This document shows positions 8,405 to 16,308 of a stretch of 64,000 bases of DNA, piece after piece; within the stretch, counting starts at the first letter, position 1; each line of letters begins with the position of its first letter. The stretch is from positions 28,511-92,510 of the forward strand of contig NZ_JAVJAN010000012.1 in assembly GCF_031344075.1 (NCBI RefSeq), given 5' to 3'. The notes beneath the pieces are model-generated. The model did not search any database. It was not told the DNA's origin and saw only the letters and a program-made list of their open reading frames with translations. The stretch comes from Clostridium aquiflavi. GTDB taxonomy: Bacteria > Bacillota > Clostridia > Clostridiales > Clostridiaceae. The position numbers were made by a program, and so were the translations under genes.

Positions 8405-9658
8405 TTATTCACCATCCTCTAATGATATTGTAATATCATCTTTAACTTTTTCTAATAAAGGCTTACTTAAAATAACCTTTTCCATTTCTGATGGTGCTAA
8501 GTGAGCTCTCTTAAACTTAGCAATTTCTTCACCATTACATCTTACAACTAAAGCCTTATTATGATAAATGTTATTAACTCTCATGAATATAGTTAATTTA
8601 TCGTCTACTGCTTCTACATCAAGTTTTTGAGGTACTGTATAATTAACATTTTGTCCATTAATTATATTTACATAACTACCTTTTTTAAGTTCTTTCTTAA
8701 TGTATTTAGCAGCTGCTTGTCCAGCATGTTTTGATTCTTGAGTAACAAAGTCAACTAAGTCATGAACGTGTACTACATTACCACAAGCAAATACTCCATC
8801 CATTGAAGTTTCCATGTTTTCTGTTACTATTAAACCATTAGTTCTGTTATCTTTTTGAATACCAGCATTTGTTGATAATTCATTTTCTGGGATAAGACCT
8901 ACTGATAATAATAATGTATCAACAGTAAATTCTTTTTCAGTTCCTTTAATTGGTTTTCTGTCTGGACCAACTTCAGCAATTACAACTTTTTCTACTCTTG
9001 TATCTCCTACTATATCAATTATAGTGTGTGATAAGTATAGAGGAATATCATAATCATTTAAACATTGAACAATGTTTCTGTTTAATCCATTAGAATATGG
9101 ACATAATTCAACAACAGCTTTAACCTTAGCACCTTCAAGTGTCATTCTTCTAGCCATTATTAATCCGATATCTCCAGATCCAAGTATTAATACTTCTTTA
9201 CCTGGCATATATCCTTCCATGTTTATATATCTTTGAGCAGCACCTGCTGTGAATACACCTGCTGGTCTGTCTCCAGGAGTATTTATAGCTCCTCTAGTTC
9301 TTTCTCTACAACCCATTGCAAGAATTACTGCATTTGTTTTTAAAGTCATGTAGCCTTCTTCTGAATTCATTGCATGTACAGTTTTGTCTTCATCTATATT
9401 TAATACCATTGTATCTAATTTAACTTCTACATCTGTATCTTGTAACATATCAATAAATCTGCTTGCATATTCAGGACCTGTTAATTCTTCTTTGAAAGTG
9501 TGAAGCCCAAATCCATTATGTATGCATTGATTTAGGATTCCTCCAAGTTCTTTGTCTCTTTCTAATATTAATATCTTCTTGATTCCATTAGTATATGCTT
9601 CGTGTGCTGCTGCAAGTCCTGCTGGACCTCCACCAATTACTATTAATTCATAACTCAT
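8405..9658 (-). CDS. NAD(P)/FAD-dependent oxidoreductase, GlpB-like partner
   Basis: A 417-aa two-dinucleotide-binding flavoprotein: an N-terminal FAD motif IVIGGGPAGLAAAHEA, a second GSGDIGLIMARRM motif in the middle (NAD(P)H) and a C-terminal GVFACGNVVHVHDLVD FAD segment. It lies 12 bp after the glpA-like gene and abuts the DUF1667 gene, so the three should form one anaerobic glycerol-3-phosphate oxidising complex that passes electrons to NAD or another carrier. The family also resembles sarcosine/opine oxidase alpha subunits, so the exact electron acceptor is open. A GGAGG site precedes the ATG. Confidence 0.85.
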   Translation of the reverse strand: MSYELIVIGGGPAGLAAAHEAYTNGIKKILILERDKELGGILNQCIHNGFGLHTFKEELTGPEYASRFIDMLQDTDVEVKLDTMVLNIDEDKTVHAMNSEEGYMTLKTNAVILAMGCRERTRGAINTPGDRPAGVFTAGAAQRYINMEGYMPGKEVLILGSGDIGLIMARRMTLEGAKVKAVVELCPYSNGLNRNIVQCLNDYDIPLYLSHTIIDIVGDTRVEKVVIAEVGPDRKPIKGTEKEFTVDTLLLSVGLIPENELSTNAGIQKDNRTNGLIVTENMETSMDGVFACGNVVHVHDLVDFVTQESKHAGQAAAKYIKKELKKGSYVNIINGQNVNYTVPQKLDVEAVDDKLTIFMRVNNIYHNKALVVRCNGEEIAKFKRAHLAPSEMEKVILSKPLLEKVKDDITISLEDGE

Positions 9659-9670
9659 AATTAAAGCCTC

Positions 9671-11101
9671 CTACTTAGTTTTTCCTGTTAAAATGTAAGA
9701 ACCGTCTTTTTCTTGTACTACTTCTTCTAATTTAACACCACATTCTCTTGCTATTATTTCTTGAACTCTTGGTCCACAGAATCCGCCTTGGCATCTTCCC
9801 ATTCCTGGTCTACATCTTCTCTTAACACCGTCTAGAGAAAGTGTTCCAAATGATCTCTTTATAGAATCAACGATTTCACCTTCAGTGATGCTTTCACATC
9901 TACAGATCATTCTACCGTATTGTGGGTTTTTCTTAATCATTTCAGCTTTTTCTTCAGCTGATAATTCCATAAAGTGAACTTGATGTCTCTTAGCTATGAA
10001 GTTATCTTTCTTAGTTAATTTAAGACCTGCATTACCTAATATTTCAACTACTGCTTCAGCTACAGCTGGAGCTGAAGTTAATCCTGGTGATTTCATACCA
10101 GCAGCATCAACGAATCCTTTAACTTCATCATTTTCTTCAATTATGAAGTCTCCTGTACTTGGTGTTGCTCTTAAACCTGCAAAGTTTCTTATGCTTTCTC
10201 TGAAATTAATCTTTGTAGTAGTATGCATAGCAGATTCTCTTATAGCGTCTAATCCTTCACCATTTGTTCCTAAATCTTCTTTATCTTCGATATCTATAGC
10301 ATCTGGTCCTATGATAAGGTTACCATGTATTGTTGGACTAACTAATATACCTTTACCCATTTTAGAAGGACAAGGGAATATTGTATGAGATACTATTTTA
10401 CCTTGAGATTTATCCATTACATAATATTCACCAGTTCTTGGAGTAATATTAAATGTTTCTTTACAAATCATATTGTGTACTTTATCTGCATAAAGGCCAG
10501 CAGCATTTACTATATATTTAGCTTCTACTTTTTCTCCATCAGTAGTTTCTATTATAAATATTCCATTTTCTTTTTTGATTGAAGAAACTTCTTTTTTAAG
10601 TTTAATTTCTCCACCATTAGTTACACCGTTTTCACATAATGCAATTGTAAATTCAAACGGTCCAACTATTCCACCAGTTGGTGCATATAAAGCTCCATGA
10701 ACTTCATCTGTAAGATTTGGTTCCATTTTTAATAATTCTTCTTTATCTATAACTCTTAGGTTTCTAACACCTATTTTAGTACCATTTTCACAAAGATCTC
10801 TTACTGTTTGCATTTCTTCTTCTGAATGAGCTACAACTAATGAACCATTTCTTTTAAACGGAACATCTAACTCTTTACAAAGATCTTCATACATTTCATT
10901 TCCTTTTACATTGTACTTAGCCATTAAAGTACCTATCTTTGGATCGAATCCAGCATGTACTATTGCTGAGTTAGCCTTTGAAGTACCCATTGATACATCC
11001 TTTTCTTTCTCTAAAACAGCTACTTTTAAGTTATATTTAGTTAATTCTCTAAATATAGAAGCTCCAATGACACCAGCTCCAATTATTGCTACATCATACA
11101 T
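9671..11101 (-). CDS. glpA: Glycerol-3-phosphate dehydrogenase-like flavoprotein (GlpA type) with C-terminal [2Fe-2S] domain
   Basis: Oxidises glycerol-3-phosphate to dihydroxyacetone phosphate. The protein (476 aa) starts with a DAO-type FAD fingerprint, VAIIGAGVIGASIFREL, and ends with a BFD-like cluster domain: CRCESITEGEIVDSIKR then C-P-G-M-G-R-C-Q-G-G-F-C (about 405-450), four likely [2Fe-2S] ligands. First gene of a three-gene set with a GlpB-like flavoprotein and a DUF1667 protein. It has its own promoter just after glpK and a GlpP-type terminator in its leader. Start: AAAGGAGG, 7 bp before ATG. Some relatives act on 2-hydroxyglutarate, but the glp context favours glycerol-3-phosphate. 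Confidence 0.87.
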   Translation of the reverse strand: MYDVAIIGAGVIGASIFRELTKYNLKVAVLEKEKDVSMGTSKANSAIVHAGFDPKIGTLMAKYNVKGNEMYEDLCKELDVPFKRNGSLVVAHSEEEMQTVRDLCENGTKIGVRNLRVIDKEELLKMEPNLTDEVHGALYAPTGGIVGPFEFTIALCENGVTNGGEIKLKKEVSSIKKENGIFIIETTDGEKVEAKYIVNAAGLYADKVHNMICKETFNITPRTGEYYVMDKSQGKIVSHTIFPCPSKMGKGILVSPTIHGNLIIGPDAIDIEDKEDLGTNGEGLDAIRESAMHTTTKINFRESIRNFAGLRATPSTGDFIIEENDEVKGFVDAAGMKSPGLTSAPAVAEAVVEILGNAGLKLTKKDNFIAKRHQVHFMELSAEEKAEMIKKNPQYGRMICRCESITEGEIVDSIKRSFGTLSLDGVKRRCRPGMGRCQGGFCGPRVQEIIARECGVKLEEVVQEKDGSYILTGKTK

Positions 11102-11120
11102 ATTTTATCCTCCTTTTATA

Positions 11121-11186
11121 TAACAAAAGAGCCAATCACAAACACAAATTACAAATAACAAGTAATCTGTCTTTGTGCTTGACTCT
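11121..11186 (-). promoter_or_regulatory. Leader terminator of glpA, likely GlpP target
   Basis: The leader RNA folds into a long interrupted hairpin: AGAGTCAA/TTGGCTCT at the base, then CACAAA/TTTGTG, then GATTAC/GTAATT at the top, ending in UUUUGUU. It lies between the promoter at 11223-11251 and the glpA ribosome binding site. In Bacillus, GlpP with glycerol-3-phosphate prevents termination at such leader hairpins; glpP is encoded nearby here. Structure seen, control inferred. Confidence 0.7.
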
Positions 11187-11222
11187 AATTCTCTAAGCAC
11201 TTTTTATTTACTTTATATTTAT

Positions 11223-11251
11223 ATTATAACATAAATGTTTAGGTTTGTCTA
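11223..11251 (-). promoter_or_regulatory. Promoter of the glpA set
   Basis: TAGACA (11246-11251), 17 bp, then a perfect TATAAT (11223-11228) on the minus strand. The -35 box touches the glpK stop codon, so the glpA genes can be transcribed independently of glpK. Confidence 0.7.
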
Positions 11252-12748
11252 CTATTCTGCCCAACCTTTAACTCTTGAAACTGCATTTTTCCATCCTTTG
11301 TTTAGCTTTTCTCTCTTAGCACTTTCAAAAGTTGGTCCATAGCTCTTACTAACAGCCCATTTAGTTGCAATTTCTTCTTTAGATTCCCAGAATCCAACTG
11401 CAAGACCTGCTAAGTAAGCAGCTCCTAAAGCTGTAGTTTCAGTGATGATTGGTCTAAGAACTTGAGTATTTGAAATATCAGCTTGGAATTGCATTAATAA
11501 ATCATTTCTACTAGCTCCTCCATCAACTCTAAGTGATGCTAATTTACATCCAGCATCTTCTGCCATAGCAGTTAATAAATCATTAGTTTGATAAGCTATT
11601 GATTCTAATGCTGCTCTAATTATATGATTTCTATTAGCTCCTCTAGTTAATCCAAAGATAGCTCCTCTAGCATACATATCCCAATATGGTGCTCCTAGTC
11701 CAACGAATGCTGGTACTACATAAACTCCACCATTATCTTCTACTTTTTTAGCAAAATATTCTGAATCTGCTGCATCATGGATGAATTGAAGTTCATCTCT
11801 TATCCATTGAATTACAGCTCCACCAACGAATACTGATCCTTCTAACGCATATTCAACTTTATCATTTATACCAACAGCAATTGTAGTTACAAGACCATTT
11901 TTGCTAAGAACCATATCTTCGCCTGTATTCATAAGTAAGAAACAACCAGTTCCGTAAGTGTTTTTAGCACTACCTTTTTCGAAACAAGTTTGTCCAAATA
12001 ATGCACATTGTTGATCTCCAGCCATACCAGATATTGGAACTCTAACGCCACCAACGCCGCCAAGATTAGTATGACCATAAACTTCTGAAGAATTCTTAAC
12101 TTCTGGTAACATAGAAGTTGGTATTCCTAGTTTATTGATGATTTTTTCATCCCATCTTAATTCTTTTATATTGTATAGCATAGTTCTAGAAGCATTAGTG
12201 TAGTCGGTTACATGAACCTTACCATTTGTTAACTTCCAAACTAACCATGTATCAACTGTACCAAATAATAAATCGCCTTTTTCAGCTTTTTCTCTTGCGC
12301 CTTCAACATTATCTAAAATCCATTTAATTTTAGTTCCTGAGAAGTAAGCATCTAATAATAATCCTGTATTTGCTTTTACATATTCAGCAAATTCTTCGTC
12401 TTTCTTTAATTCATCTACTATACCAGCAGTTCTTCTACATTGCCATACTATAGCATTGTAAACTGGTTCCCCAGTATTTTTATCCCATACAATTGTAGTT
12501 TCTCTTTGATTTGTTATACCTATAGCTGCTATTTCATCAGCCGTAATGTTAGTTTTTGCTAATACTTCTTGAAGTACTCCATATTGGCTTGACCATATTT
12601 CTAGCGGATTATGTTCTACCCAACCTTCATGTGGATATATTTGTGTAAACTCTTTTTGGCTTACACCTACAATATTTTGTTCCTTGTCGAAAATAATAGC
12701 TCTTGAACTTGTAGTTCCTTGATCTAACGCTACAACATATTTACCCAT
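11252..12748 (-). CDS. glpK: Glycerol kinase
   Basis: Phosphorylates glycerol to glycerol-3-phosphate. The 498-aa length and motifs match the FGGY family: N-terminal ALDQGTTSSRAI (phosphate loop), TNQRETT, the GMAGDQQCALFGQ segment and a C-terminal RVDGGASRNDLLMQFQ signature. In enterococcal and bacillary GlpK the histidine phosphorylated by HPr lies in a YHFYG segment just before the GMAGDQQ block; here that place reads NLGGVGG with no His, so direct PTS activation looks absent. It follows glpP by about 100 bp, with a weak hairpin between. No glpF facilitator is in the window. Confidence 0.97.
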   Translation of the reverse strand: MGKYVVALDQGTTSSRAIIFDKEQNIVGVSQKEFTQIYPHEGWVEHNPLEIWSSQYGVLQEVLAKTNITADEIAAIGITNQRETTIVWDKNTGEPVYNAIVWQCRRTAGIVDELKKDEEFAEYVKANTGLLLDAYFSGTKIKWILDNVEGAREKAEKGDLLFGTVDTWLVWKLTNGKVHVTDYTNASRTMLYNIKELRWDEKIINKLGIPTSMLPEVKNSSEVYGHTNLGGVGGVRVPISGMAGDQQCALFGQTCFEKGSAKNTYGTGCFLLMNTGEDMVLSKNGLVTTIAVGINDKVEYALEGSVFVGGAVIQWIRDELQFIHDAADSEYFAKKVEDNGGVYVVPAFVGLGAPYWDMYARGAIFGLTRGANRNHIIRAALESIAYQTNDLLTAMAEDAGCKLASLRVDGGASRNDLLMQFQADISNTQVLRPIITETTALGAAYLAGLAVGFWESKEEIATKWAVSKSYGPTFESAKREKLNKGWKNAVSRVKGWAE

Positions 12749-12791
12749 TTAATTCACCAATCCTCTCATCATAAATAAATAAATTTTATAA

Positions 12792-12821
12792 ATAAAGCCA
12801 AATAAAACTTTTTTGCTTTAT
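12792..12821 (-). promoter_or_regulatory. Weak hairpin between glpP and glpK
   Basis: ATAAAGC and GCTTTAT form a 7-bp stem around a 16-nt AU-rich loop, followed by UUUAUAAAA on the minus strand. It could be a weak terminator acted on by GlpP, but the fold is much poorer than the one before glpA. Confidence 0.3.
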
Positions 12822-12847
12822 AAGACTATACTAACTAAATCTAAAGC

Positions 12848-13408
12848 CTACATATTCCATATTTTATTTTTAGTTGTTGAGACACATGTTGCACCTGAAC
12901 TTAGCGCTAACATAACATCCTCTTTAGTTTCAATCAGACCGCCTGCAACAACCGGTTTATTTGATTTTTTTGATATAATTTCTATAACTTTTGGAATAAC
13001 TCCTGGTAACACTTCTAATGCATCGCAATCTACTACTAAATGATTTTCTGCATTTTTTAATGATAACGTATCAAATATAAATACTCTTTGTATTGCTACT
13101 AACCCATAATTTTTTGCTATCTTTACTACTTGAGGTTTTGTACTAATAATTCCTTTAAATTTAGTTTCTTGTTTTAAGAATTTTATAACAACTTCTTTAT
13201 TCGTAAAGCCTTCTACTAAATCAATGTGAATCACACCTACTTTACCTTTGGAAACTATTAATTCACTAATTTCTTTAATGTTCATTACGTCTCCAAATAG
13301 TACAAAAATTATTTCAGCTGAGGATTCTAATGCTACGTCTAATTGTTTCATATCTTTTACTGCTGCTATTATTGGATTTTCTTCTAATAATTCTTTAATA
13401 TTATTCAT
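12848..13408 (-). CDS. glpP: Glycerol-3-phosphate-responsive antiterminator
   Basis: An RNA-binding TIM-barrel-like regulator that, with bound glycerol-3-phosphate, lets polymerase pass leader terminators of glp genes. Family segments are clear: NPIIAAVKDMKQLDVAL near the N-terminus, VGVIHIDLVEGFTNKE, GIISTKPQVVKIAK, and KPVVAGGLIETKEDVMLALSSGATCVSTT at the end. The frame extends 17 codons further upstream, but the ATG at 13408 has AGAGGGTG before it and the usual family N-terminus, giving 186 aa. It heads the glpP-glpK unit and has its own TTGACA promoter and a possible cre site. Confidence 0.9.
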   Translation of the reverse strand: MNNIKELLEENPIIAAVKDMKQLDVALESSAEIIFVLFGDVMNIKEISELIVSKGKVGVIHIDLVEGFTNKEVVIKFLKQETKFKGIISTKPQVVKIAKNYGLVAIQRVFIFDTLSLKNAENHLVVDCDALEVLPGVIPKVIEIISKKSNKPVVAGGLIETKEDVMLALSSGATCVSTTKNKIWNM

Positions 13409-13421
13409 TGTGCACCCTCTA

Positions 13422-13476
13422 TACAAACGTTTTCTTTTGATGTTTTTATTATTACACACTTGTATAATCTTGTCAA
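13422..13476 (-). promoter_or_regulatory. glpP promoter with possible CcpA (cre) site
   Basis: TTGACA (13471-13476), 16 bp, TAATAA (13449-13454) on the minus strand. Just downstream, AGAAAACGTTTGTA (13422-13435) matches 11 of 14 positions of the Bacillus cre palindrome TGAAAACGTTTTCA. Its position over the start of the transcript suits catabolite repression of glycerol use. The boxes are seen; CcpA binding is inferred. Confidence 0.5.
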
Positions 13477-13773
13477 CATTGTTATTTTTTTAACTTTCTT
13501 GATATGACTCGTTATATATCTATTCTTATGCTTATTTACTCTCCTTTATTAATAAATTGTTAATTAATAAAATATTTTTTACAGGAATTCAGCTTTAAAA
13601 TTTATAATAAGTATTATTTTTATCATTCTTTTATTTATATGTTCTTAAAACATGACCTTTATTTTAAAATAAAAAACCAGTCATATAATAAACTACTCCC
13701 TTTATAAAGAAAACAGTTTTATTATTTTAACTGTCTACTATAAAGAGAGCATATCATAAATCTATTTTTTAAT
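13477..13773. other. AT-rich gap with a large inverted repeat (hom 3' end)
   Basis: The 365-bp gap between glpP and hom holds the glpP promoter at one end. At 13696-13749, CTCCCTTTATA pairs with TATAAAGAGAG (one mismatch) around an inner ACAGTT/AACTGT stem. This probably forms the 3' hairpin of the hom transcript, although no strong U-run follows. No gene is visible in the rest. Confidence 0.5.
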
Positions 13774-15075
13774 CTACTCTTTAAAATCTTCTATTCTTAT
13801 TATATTGTCTATTTTATTTACAGAACTTAAATTAGATATTTCATTGCAAGAGCTATATATTTGAGCTTGAGTTGTCTTATGTGTAACTAAAACTATTGTT
13901 ACTTGACCCTCTTCATTTTCCTCACCTTTTTGAATAACTGATCTTAAACTAACATTATGTTTTCCTAAAATAGCAGTTATTTCACCTAAGACTCCTGATT
14001 CATCTAATACAGTTGCTCTAATATAAAACTTACTTTCAACATCTTTTATATCTGATATTTCTCTATCCCATAAATTATTTTTTACTACTGAATTATAATT
14101 TTCTAAATCAACATTACTTCTAAGCATAGAAATAACATCACTAACTACAGCACTACCTGTTGGTAAATCTCCTGCTCCTCTACCATAAAACATTAAATCA
14201 CCAACTGCATTTCCCTTTACAAACACAGCATTAAATGAATCATATACATTAGCTAGTGGATGTTTTTTAGGTATCATAGTTGGATGAACTCTTAATTCAA
14301 GTTTTCCCTTAACTTCTTTTACAATTGCAAGCAATTTAATAACCATTTTAAATTCTTTTGCATATTCCATATCTATAGGATTTATATTAGTTATTCCTTC
14401 CCTATAAACATTATCTACGTCAACCTTTGTTCCAAATGCCAATGATGAAAGTATTGCTAATTTATATTGAGCATCATAACCATCTATATCAGATGTAGGA
14501 TCTGCTTCTGCATAACCTTTTTCTTGTGCTTCTTTTAAAGCTTCGTCAAATTCTAATCCATCACATTCCATTTTAGTTAAAATATAATTTGTAGTACCAT
14601 TTATAATTCCATATAATTCTTTTATTTTATTTGCAGTCAAACTTTCATCTATTCCATTTATTATTGGAATTCCACCTGCAACACTTGCTTCATATTTAAA
14701 CATAACATTATTGCTATCAGCTTTTTCAAAAAGTTCATCTCCATGTGTTGCAATTAACATTTTATTTGCTGTTACAATATGTTTACCTGCATTCATGCAC
14801 TTTATCATATATTCCTTAGCTGGATCTATTCCTCCCATAATTTCAATAACTATTTTGATAGAATTATCATTTAATATTTCATCAAAACTTGTAGTTATAA
14901 GTTCTTCTGAAACTTCTACTCCTCTTGCTTTGCTTTTATCTCTTACAAGAATCTTAGCAATTTCAACTTCATAACCTGAACGTTTCATTATTTCTTCTTT
15001 ATTAGAATTTAAAATCATACAAACACCACGACCAACATTCCCCAATCCTAGTAGTGCTATTCTAACTTTTTTCAT
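13774..15075 (-). CDS. hom: Homoserine dehydrogenase
   Basis: Reduces aspartate-4-semialdehyde to homoserine, the branch towards threonine and methionine. The 433-aa protein has an N-terminal NAD(P) fold with LLGLGNVGRGV, the ANKMLIATHGDELF and AGGIPII...NGTTNYIL blocks with the GYAEADPTSDIDG catalytic segment, and a C-terminal ACT domain (about 350-433; VLDESGVLGEITAILGKHNVSL). An AAGGGGG site precedes the ATG. It is transcribed alone. No thrC or thrB follows, unlike in many Firmicutes. Confidence 0.95.
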   Translation of the reverse strand: MKKVRIALLGLGNVGRGVCMILNSNKEEIMKRSGYEVEIAKILVRDKSKARGVEVSEELITTSFDEILNDNSIKIVIEIMGGIDPAKEYMIKCMNAGKHIVTANKMLIATHGDELFEKADSNNVMFKYEASVAGGIPIINGIDESLTANKIKELYGIINGTTNYILTKMECDGLEFDEALKEAQEKGYAEADPTSDIDGYDAQYKLAILSSLAFGTKVDVDNVYREGITNINPIDMEYAKEFKMVIKLLAIVKEVKGKLELRVHPTMIPKKHPLANVYDSFNAVFVKGNAVGDLMFYGRGAGDLPTGSAVVSDVISMLRSNVDLENYNSVVKNNLWDREISDIKDVESKFYIRATVLDESGVLGEITAILGKHNVSLRSVIQKGEENEEGQVTIVLVTHKTTQAQIYSSCNEISNLSSVNKIDNIIRIEDFKE

Positions 15076-15422
15076 TTTTATTCCCCCTTATTGCATATAA
15101 TTGCTAATAATACTATTCTCTTTCATTATATTATAATGTTTCTGTGTAACTTTTACCATATGATTTTTATTTTTATATTATTAGGAAAAGCATACGGTTT
15201 AATATTCAACTTACTTAATTTGCATAAATATAATTTAGCACTTTATATGAAGTTAATAAATTATAACAGACAAAAAGAGTATTGATAATCCTATTTATCA
15301 ATACTCCTTTTGTTATGAGTTAATCTGTAAATAAACAAATAAACCCTTGTCGTTTAGACTCTGCCCAGCTTTTCTTGTGCACATGTCAATATTGTACTGA
15401 AACAAATCAGTTTTTCATATTA
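15076..15422. other. Gene-poor gap: hom upstream region and 3' region of the ArsR/NifX-like gene
   Basis: Apart from the terminator at 15271-15313, only AT-rich DNA is seen. On the minus strand about 110 nt separate the ArsR/NifX-like stop from that terminator; this part is slightly less AT-rich and has a small ACTGA/TCAGT hairpin. A 64-codon plus-strand frame at 15091-15285 has no ribosome binding site and is not counted as a gene. Confidence 0.4.
15271..15313 (-). terminator. Terminator of the ArsR/NifX-like transcript
   Basis: CAAAAAGAGTATTGATAA pairs with TTATCAATACTCCTTTTG (one mismatch, 6-nt loop). The minus-strand 3' arm ends in CUUUUUG. The stem can act both ways, but no plus-strand gene ends here. 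Confidence 0.75.
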
Positions 15423-15791
15423 TTAATGACCACATCCATCATGGCTACATGTATGATTAGATGGGAATTCTGTTAATTCACCTTTTTTATATGCTTCTAA
15501 GTTTTTGTTAACATTTCCTTCTATTGCTTTAAAAACTTTAATTCCCATAGAATTAAGTTTTGTAATAGCACCACTTCCTATTCCACCTACTATTACTGCA
15601 TCTACAATTTCACCTGATAATGCTTTTATTGGTTGGCATTTCCCATGTTCATGACCTAAATCACCATTGTTTAATGATTTAACTTCATTAGTTTCAGTAT
15701 CACATATTATAAATAATGGTGCTGTTCCAAAGTGATTATATGGAATACTATTTACACCTTCATTTGATTTTACTGGAAAACATACTTTCAT
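15423..15791 (-). CDS. Possible separate NifX-like protein from an internal start
   Basis: This is an in-frame internal initiation site, not an independent frame. AAGGAGG (15800-15806) lies 8 bp before an ATG whose product MKVCFPV... begins exactly where free-standing NifX-like proteins begin, and ends with the His/Cys tail. Either the gene makes two products, or two formerly separate genes fused by loss of a stop codon and kept the second ribosome binding site. Confidence 0.5.
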   Translation of the reverse strand: MKVCFPVKSNEGVNSIPYNHFGTAPLFIICDTETNEVKSLNNGDLGHEHGKCQPIKALSGEIVDAVIVGGIGSGAITKLNSMGIKVFKAIEGNVNKNLEAYKKGELTEFPSNHTCSHDGCGH

Positions 15792-16178
15792 TGTCAATTC
15801 CTCCTTAATTAATTCTTTTTTAGAACATTTTTTGTTTTTGCAATTTGATAAACACATAAGAGATCCTACTTTATAATTCTTATCTTTAGAATTTAAGCTT
15901 AATGATATATTATCGCTATTAGTTATTAAATTTAAAAACTTAATAGCATCATTTATTCTCTCTTCATTTAAATCATAAATAATATAATATCCTATTTTAT
16001 ATCCTATTATAAGTTGCGATTCTTTCAATATCTTTATATGTTGAGAGACAGCTGCTTCACTTATTCTTAAGTGCTTTGCAATCCCTTTTGCGCACATATT
16101 TTTTTTAGATAGTAATATTAATATATTTACTCTTGTTTCATCAGCTATTGCTTTAAATAAATTTATAAAACTATTCAT
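15423..16178 (-). CDS. ArsR-type HTH regulator fused to a NifX/NifB-like (dinitrogenase FeMo-cofactor-binding fold) domain
   Basis: 251 aa. Residues 1-100 are an ArsR winged helix (FKAIADETRVNILILL..SEAAVSQHIKILKE). A Cys-rich linker follows (MCLSNCKNKKCSKK), and residues 130-251 form a NifX-like domain (MKVCFPV..HFGTAPLFIICD..AVIVGGIGSGAI) ending in a His/Cys tail SNHTCSHDGCGH. Inside the frame, ATG at 15791 is preceded by a perfect AAGGAGG at 8 bp, so the second domain may also be made alone (122 aa). The promoter overlaps a perfect 15-bp inverted repeat, a likely autoregulatory operator. The Cys/His-rich parts suggest metal or redox sensing. Ligand unknown. Confidence 0.85.
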   Translation of the reverse strand: MNSFINLFKAIADETRVNILILLSKKNMCAKGIAKHLRISEAAVSQHIKILKESQLIIGYKIGYYIIYDLNEERINDAIKFLNLITNSDNISLSLNSKDKNYKVGSLMCLSNCKNKKCSKKELIKEELTMKVCFPVKSNEGVNSIPYNHFGTAPLFIICDTETNEVKSLNNGDLGHEHGKCQPIKALSGEIVDAVIVGGIGSGAITKLNSMGIKVFKAIEGNVNKNLEAYKKGELTEFPSNHTCSHDGCGH

Positions 16179-16190
16179 AAAGACCTCTTA

Positions 16191-16249
16191 TATAATCTAA
16201 TTAAGTATTTGCTTAATTAGATTATAATCCTATTGTAAATATTTTTCAA
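16191..16249 (-). promoter_or_regulatory. Promoter and operator of the ArsR/NifX-like gene
   Basis: TTGAAA (16244-16249), 17 bp, TATAAT (16221-16226) on the minus strand. The -10 box forms part of a perfect 15-bp inverted repeat (16191-16205 and 16212-16226, 6-bp spacer; core TCTAATTAAG/CTTAATTAGA) that runs to the ribosome binding site. ArsR dimers bind such repeats, so autorepression is likely. Confidence 0.8.
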
Positions 16250-16260
16250 GTAATAAACAA

Positions 16261-16299
16261 AATAAGTTACCTCAATATTAAAAATTGAGATAACTTATT
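16261..16299 (-). terminator. Terminator after the rhodanese gene
   Basis: AATAAGTTACCTCAAT pairs with ATTGAGATAACTTATT (one mismatch) around 7 nt. It lies 10 bp after the rhodanese stop; the minus-strand continuation ATTTTGTTTATT is moderately U-rich. Confidence 0.7.
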
Positions 16300-16308
16300 A
16301 TTTAATAG

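Noticed and set aside
9996..10388. Plus-strand frame of 130 codons within the glpA-like gene
   Set aside because: Shadow of a clearly conserved minus-strand coding region; no start signal.
12813..13043. Plus-strand frame of 76 codons opposite glpP
   Set aside because: Antisense shadow of a conserved GlpP C-terminus.
15091..15285. Plus-strand frame of 64 codons upstream of hom
   Set aside because: AT-rich intergenic DNA, no ribosome binding site, low-complexity hydrophobic product.
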